Shown in pieces: positions 63,670-64,000 of a DNA stretch of 64,000 nucleotides (position 1 is the first letter of the stretch; every line of letters begins with the position of its first letter). The stretch comes from Mycolicibacterium rutilum (GTDB lineage: Bacteria > Actinomycetota > Actinomycetes > Mycobacteriales > Mycobacteriaceae). Location: the NCBI RefSeq assembly GCF_900108565.1, contig NZ_LT629971.1, positions 1,674,001 through 1,738,000 of the forward strand. Direction: 5' to 3'. The notes under the pieces were generated by a model. It searched no databases. It was given only the letters and a program-made list of their open reading frames with translations, and was not told the origin of the DNA. The position numbers were made by a program, and so were the translations under genes.

Positions 63670-64000
63670 TGAATCGCCCTGGAAATGTTGGAGGCTCCTG
63701 ACCTTGGAAACGAGGATGCAGGTATGCCGAAGGAACAGTCGCCTGGGAAGCCCACGACACGTCGTTACAGCTCGGAGGAGAAGGGCGCCGCGGTGCGGAT
63801 GGTCCGTACCCTGCGCGAAGAGCTGGGCACCGAGCAAGGCACGGTCACGCGGGTGGCCCATCAACTCGGGTACGGCGCGGAATCGGTGCGCTCCTGGGTA
63901 CGCCCGGCCGACATCGACGATGGCCACGCCCCCGGGGTGACGAGCACCGAGTCCGCGAAGGTCAAAGAGCTCGAGCAAGAGATCCGAGAACTGAAGCGGG
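63670..64000 (+). mobile_element. IS3-family element (second type), 5' part, inserted in IS256 copy 2
   Basis: The left end is TGAATCGCCCTGGAAATGTT at 63670, an IS3-type terminus related to but different from the one at 26927. Contains orfA, which runs off the window. Confidence 0.85.
63724..64000 (+). CDS. IS3-family transposase OrfA, partial
   Basis: 92 residues from ATG 63724: TTRRYSSEEKGAAVRMVRTL, HTH region TRVAHQLGYGAESVRSWVRP, DIDDGHAPGVTSTESAKVKE and the start of the coiled coil LEQEIRELKR. The 3' end is outside the window. Confidence 0.9.
   Translation, partial: MPKEQSPGKPTTRRYSSEEKGAAVRMVRTLREELGTEQGTVTRVAHQLGYGAESVRSWVRPADIDDGHAPGVTSTESAKVKELEQEIRELKR

Overview
The window looks like a fast-growing mycobacterium (Mycolicibacterium-type). 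The first ~26 kb is GC-rich and carries a recognisable mycobacterial cell-envelope block: the 5' end of aftA, dprE2, dprE1 and the GtrA-like gene, then wzm-glfT1-wzt, bpa, an Rv3778c-like gene and a quinone reductase. After these come tRNA-Ser(TGA), a type III polyketide synthase with a methyltransferase, echA21, hisC2, tRNA-Ser(GCT) and tRNA-Arg(ACG), in an order close to M. tuberculosis Rv3792-Rv3772. Single-strand gene runs with 4-bp start/stop overlaps are common. A TnpB-only element with a likely omega-RNA sits just after tRNA-Arg.

Core synteny ends at about 26.3 kb, inside a LuxR-type ATPase regulator that has lost its DNA-binding domain. It abuts fragments of two other genes (one probably a nuclease, one reverse-transcriptase-like) and a 1356-bp IS3-family element. 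From 28.3 kb to the end the window is an accessory catabolic island with lower GC, many oxygenases and several insertion sequences.

Segment A (28.4-44 kb) holds a phthalate-4,5-dioxygenase-type Rieske oxygenase with a ferredoxin and an SDR, a PanB-like protein, an unusual alpha/beta hydrolase and a GntR regulator. It also has a 2Fe-2S ferredoxin and ferredoxin reductase (the reductase broken by an in-frame amber codon), a 4,5-dihydroxyphthalate-decarboxylase-like protein, a zinc alcohol dehydrogenase, LigK-type aldolase, LigJ-type hydratase, a CYP199-like P450 and an aldehyde dehydrogenase. It reads as part of a phthalate or substituted-benzoate route through protocatechuate 4,5-cleavage, but the ring-cleavage dioxygenase (LigAB) and the lactone hydrolase (LigI) are not in the window.

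Segment B (44-50 kb) is an IclR regulator followed by dioxygenase alpha, beta, a small conserved protein, dihydrodiol dehydrogenase, ferredoxin and reductase. This is the gene order of the mycobacterial phthalate 3,4-dioxygenase operon (phtR-AaAb-B-Ac-Ad). Segment C (50.7-55.3 kb) has a bicupin ring-cleavage dioxygenase, two hydratase-aldolases, an extradiol dioxygenase and an SCP2-like protein, which are the lower-pathway enzyme types for phenanthrene-like polycyclic aromatics (PhdI, PhdJ, PhdF, PhdG). Segment D (57.5-62.3 kb), between two oppositely oriented IS256-family copies, has an orphan dioxygenase beta subunit, a 17-codon ORF, an AprAB-like flavoprotein/ferredoxin pair and an aldehyde dehydrogenase. 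Together B, C and A could carry a polycyclic aromatic to phthalate and on towards central metabolism.

A 15-bp operator-like motif recurs before the iclR, phtAa-like, cupin and orphan-beta genes. Before the last three it is present as two copies exactly 20 bp apart, which suggests one IclR regulon covering segments B, C and D. The island also shows decay: a phosphoglycerate-mutase pseudogene with a hexanucleotide repeat, the amber codon in the reductase, and IS256 copies that each carry a different frameshift, one of them interrupted by a second IS3-type element at the window end.
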